The notes under the pieces are model-generated. The model was not told the DNA's origin. It searched no databases and saw only the letters and a program-made list of their open reading frames with translations. From RI-43 sp033764725 (GTDB taxonomy: Bacteria > Pseudomonadota > Alphaproteobacteria > Caulobacterales > Aquidulcibacteraceae), in NCBI GenBank assembly GCA_033764725.1, contig JANRIR010000073.1:33994-97993 (forward strand): a stretch of 64,000 nt of DNA, read 5' to 3'. How positions within the stretch are numbered: the stretch's first letter is position 1; the number at the start of each line of letters is the position of its first letter. Positions 62,979 through 64,000 of the stretch are shown piece by piece. A program made the position numbers and the translations under genes.

Positions 62979-63124
62979 CATGTTGTGTGCGACGCTGCGG
63001 GGATGCGGCGGCGCACGCGAACCGTCCGCGTGCGAGGGACGAAAGATGCGTCCGGTTCGCGCTCCTTAAAGCGCAGCGCGGCTGAACGGCGGCTGAACCG
63101 CTTTGGGCGCGAATGCGGCGGCGA

Positions 63125-63601
63125 TCACCAATGCGGCGAGGGCGGTCGGCCCTCGAACGCTTCGGCGAGCCGGCGCAGGGTGCCGGCGGTGACGCCCTCG
63201 GGCAGCGCGTCGCGGGGAAAGAAGCCGCGCTCGGCGATTTCCTGGTGCGCGGTGAAAGCGCACGGCCGCCAGGCCTCGAACGCATAGAGCGCGACATGGT
63301 CGTTCTTGAAGCTGGCGTGGTTGGCGTAGAAGCCGATCAGGCGCGGCGGCGCGGTCGCCTCCACGCCGCCCTCCTCCATCATTTCGCGCGTCGCCGCCTC
63401 GACGGCGGTCTCCCCGCTTTCGACGCCGCCGCCCGGTAGAAACCAGCCGTCGCGGTAGGTGTGGCGCACCAGCAGCACGCGCCCCTCCGCGTCGGTCGCC
63501 AGACCGCGCACGCCCAAAGTCGCGCCGCGGCTGAACCGCCACCAGACGCGGAAGCCGGCGGTGATCACCGGCGCCAAGGCCACGCGCAGGGGCGCGCTCA
63601 T
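63125..63601 (-). CDS. Nudix hydrolase
   Basis: 158 residues. The Nudix box, GGGVESGETAVEAATREMMEE followed by GG, matches Gx5Ex7REUxEExGU. An N-terminal hydrophobic helix (VALAPVITAGFRVWWRFSRG) precedes it. Hydrolyses nucleoside-diphosphate-linked compounds; substrate unknown. ATG at 63601 chosen because the family alignment begins close to it; an in-frame start at 63637 adds basic residues only. Confidence 0.88.
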   Translation of the reverse strand: MSAPLRVALAPVITAGFRVWWRFSRGATLGVRGLATDAEGRVLLVRHTYRDGWFLPGGGVESGETAVEAATREMMEEGGVEATAPPRLIGFYANHASFKNDHVALYAFEAWRPCAFTAHQEIAERGFFPRDALPEGVTAGTLRRLAEAFEGRPPSPHW

Positions 63602-63652
63602 GGCGTGTGCGCCCGCGACCGGGCGACGCCTCGCCAAGCGCGGCCAATCAGG

Positions 63653-64000
63653 CTAGATGCCGCGCGAACGTGTTCCACGCTTGGGGTCGCCATGCTCGCC
63701 GTCGGCATCATCACCGGGTTCATCGCCCTGATCTTCCTGCTGAACGTGGTGGAATTCGGCCGTCTCGACTAGGCCGCGCCGACACAGCAGCGCCGCCACG
63801 CGCGCGACGGCGTCGGCATCGGCGTCCGGCGCCAGCACGGCGTCCAGCCCAAACGCGTCCGCGGCCGCATCCGCGCCGTCCGCCAGCGCCACGAGCGCGG
63901 TCGCGCCATCCTGCGGCCAGAGCCGCCGCGCCGCCGCGGCCAGCGGCGCAAGCCGCTCGCCGGGCGCCGGCGTCAGCACCACCACGTCGGGCGCCGGCCC
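63653..64000 (-). CDS. Unidentified protein, C-terminal part (partial)
   Basis: The frame is open to the window edge at 64000. About 75 residues look genuine: VVVLTPAPGERLAPLAAAARRLWPQDG, then Ala/Asp-rich helix and strand pieces and AALLCRRGLVE. The last 35 residues (after LVETAEFHHV) are polar and lie opposite the 26-aa frame at 63692, so the true stop or frame there is uncertain. Function not recognisable. Confidence 0.45.
   Translation of the reverse strand, partial: GPAPDVVVLTPAPGERLAPLAAAARRLWPQDGATALVALADGADAAADAFGLDAVLAPDADADAVARVAALLCRRGLVETAEFHHVQQEDQGDEPGDDADGEHGDPKRGTRSRGI
63692..63772 (+). CDS. Possible 26-aa single-helix membrane protein
   Basis: Frame MLAVGIITGFIALIFLLNVV, then EFGRLD and TAG: one hydrophobic helix with a short charged end, typical of small membrane peptides. 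A TGGGG lies 6 bases before the ATG. It overlaps the end of the partial minus-strand frame, so only one of them is likely fully real here. No family known. Confidence 0.45.
   Translation: MLAVGIITGFIALIFLLNVVEFGRLD

Noticed and set aside
63066..63647. 193-residue frame overlapping the Nudix gene
   Set aside because: Same strand, different frame; Arg/Ala-rich shadow without motifs, whereas the Nudix frame has an intact Nudix box.

Overview
The window is GC-rich (most codons end in G or C), densely coded Gram-negative DNA. Complex I in the order nuoA to nuoL, a TonB-dependent receptor, a Porin_4-type porin, many twin-arginine leaders and GGAAT-N16-CGTT promoters point to an alphaproteobacterium. 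A heterotroph related to Caulobacterales/Hyphomonadaceae is my inference; no rRNA or other taxonomic marker is present.

Layout. (1) 1-15733, minus strand: nuoA to nuoL (nuoL cut by the window edge). At least ten non-nuo genes sit between the subunits: several tiny membrane proteins, two small alpha+beta proteins, a methyltransferase, a dienelactone hydrolase, and a four-helix-bundle gene flanked by inverted repeats between nuoA and nuoB. (2) 15841-18203: katG with an OxyR-like site and a terminator. (3) 18210-28149: an envelope and stress block around an ECF sigma/anti-sigma pair. Seven transcription starts there carry the same GGAATA-N15-CGTT element, including the sigma gene itself. (4) 28140-53140: a uronate/pectin utilisation locus. 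It holds a TonB receptor, a polygalacturonase-like GH28, two exported enolase-superfamily enzymes, two beta-glucuronidases, a six-hairpin glycosidase, TRAP, MFS and DASS transporters, uxaC, uxuB, uxaA, manD, kdgK and a FadR-type GntR regulator. (5) 53208-64000: two tRNAs (Asp, Val), an acyl-CoA operon, a lone TIR-domain membrane protein, an exported M3 peptidase, a scoAB operon interrupted by three extra genes including a nucleotidyltransferase, a Nudix hydrolase, and a partial gene at the edge.

How it works together. Region 4 reads as a pathway: outer-membrane import, periplasmic trimming by Tat-exported enzymes, three possible inner-membrane routes, then glucuronate to fructuronate to mannonate to 2-keto-3-deoxygluconate (KDG), and altronate to KDG, with phosphorylation by KdgK. 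Four copies of a CTGAYCAAT element, one a near-perfect ATTGGYC palindrome, lie at both divergent promoter regions and probably bind the GntR regulator. Region 3 looks like a compact sigma-factor regulon of secreted and envelope proteins. Its least described members are a CsgG-like lipoprotein, a Ser/Asn-repeat secreted protein, a P-loop protein coupled to an ABC protein that has lost its ATPase motifs, and an Asp/Gly-rich subtilase.
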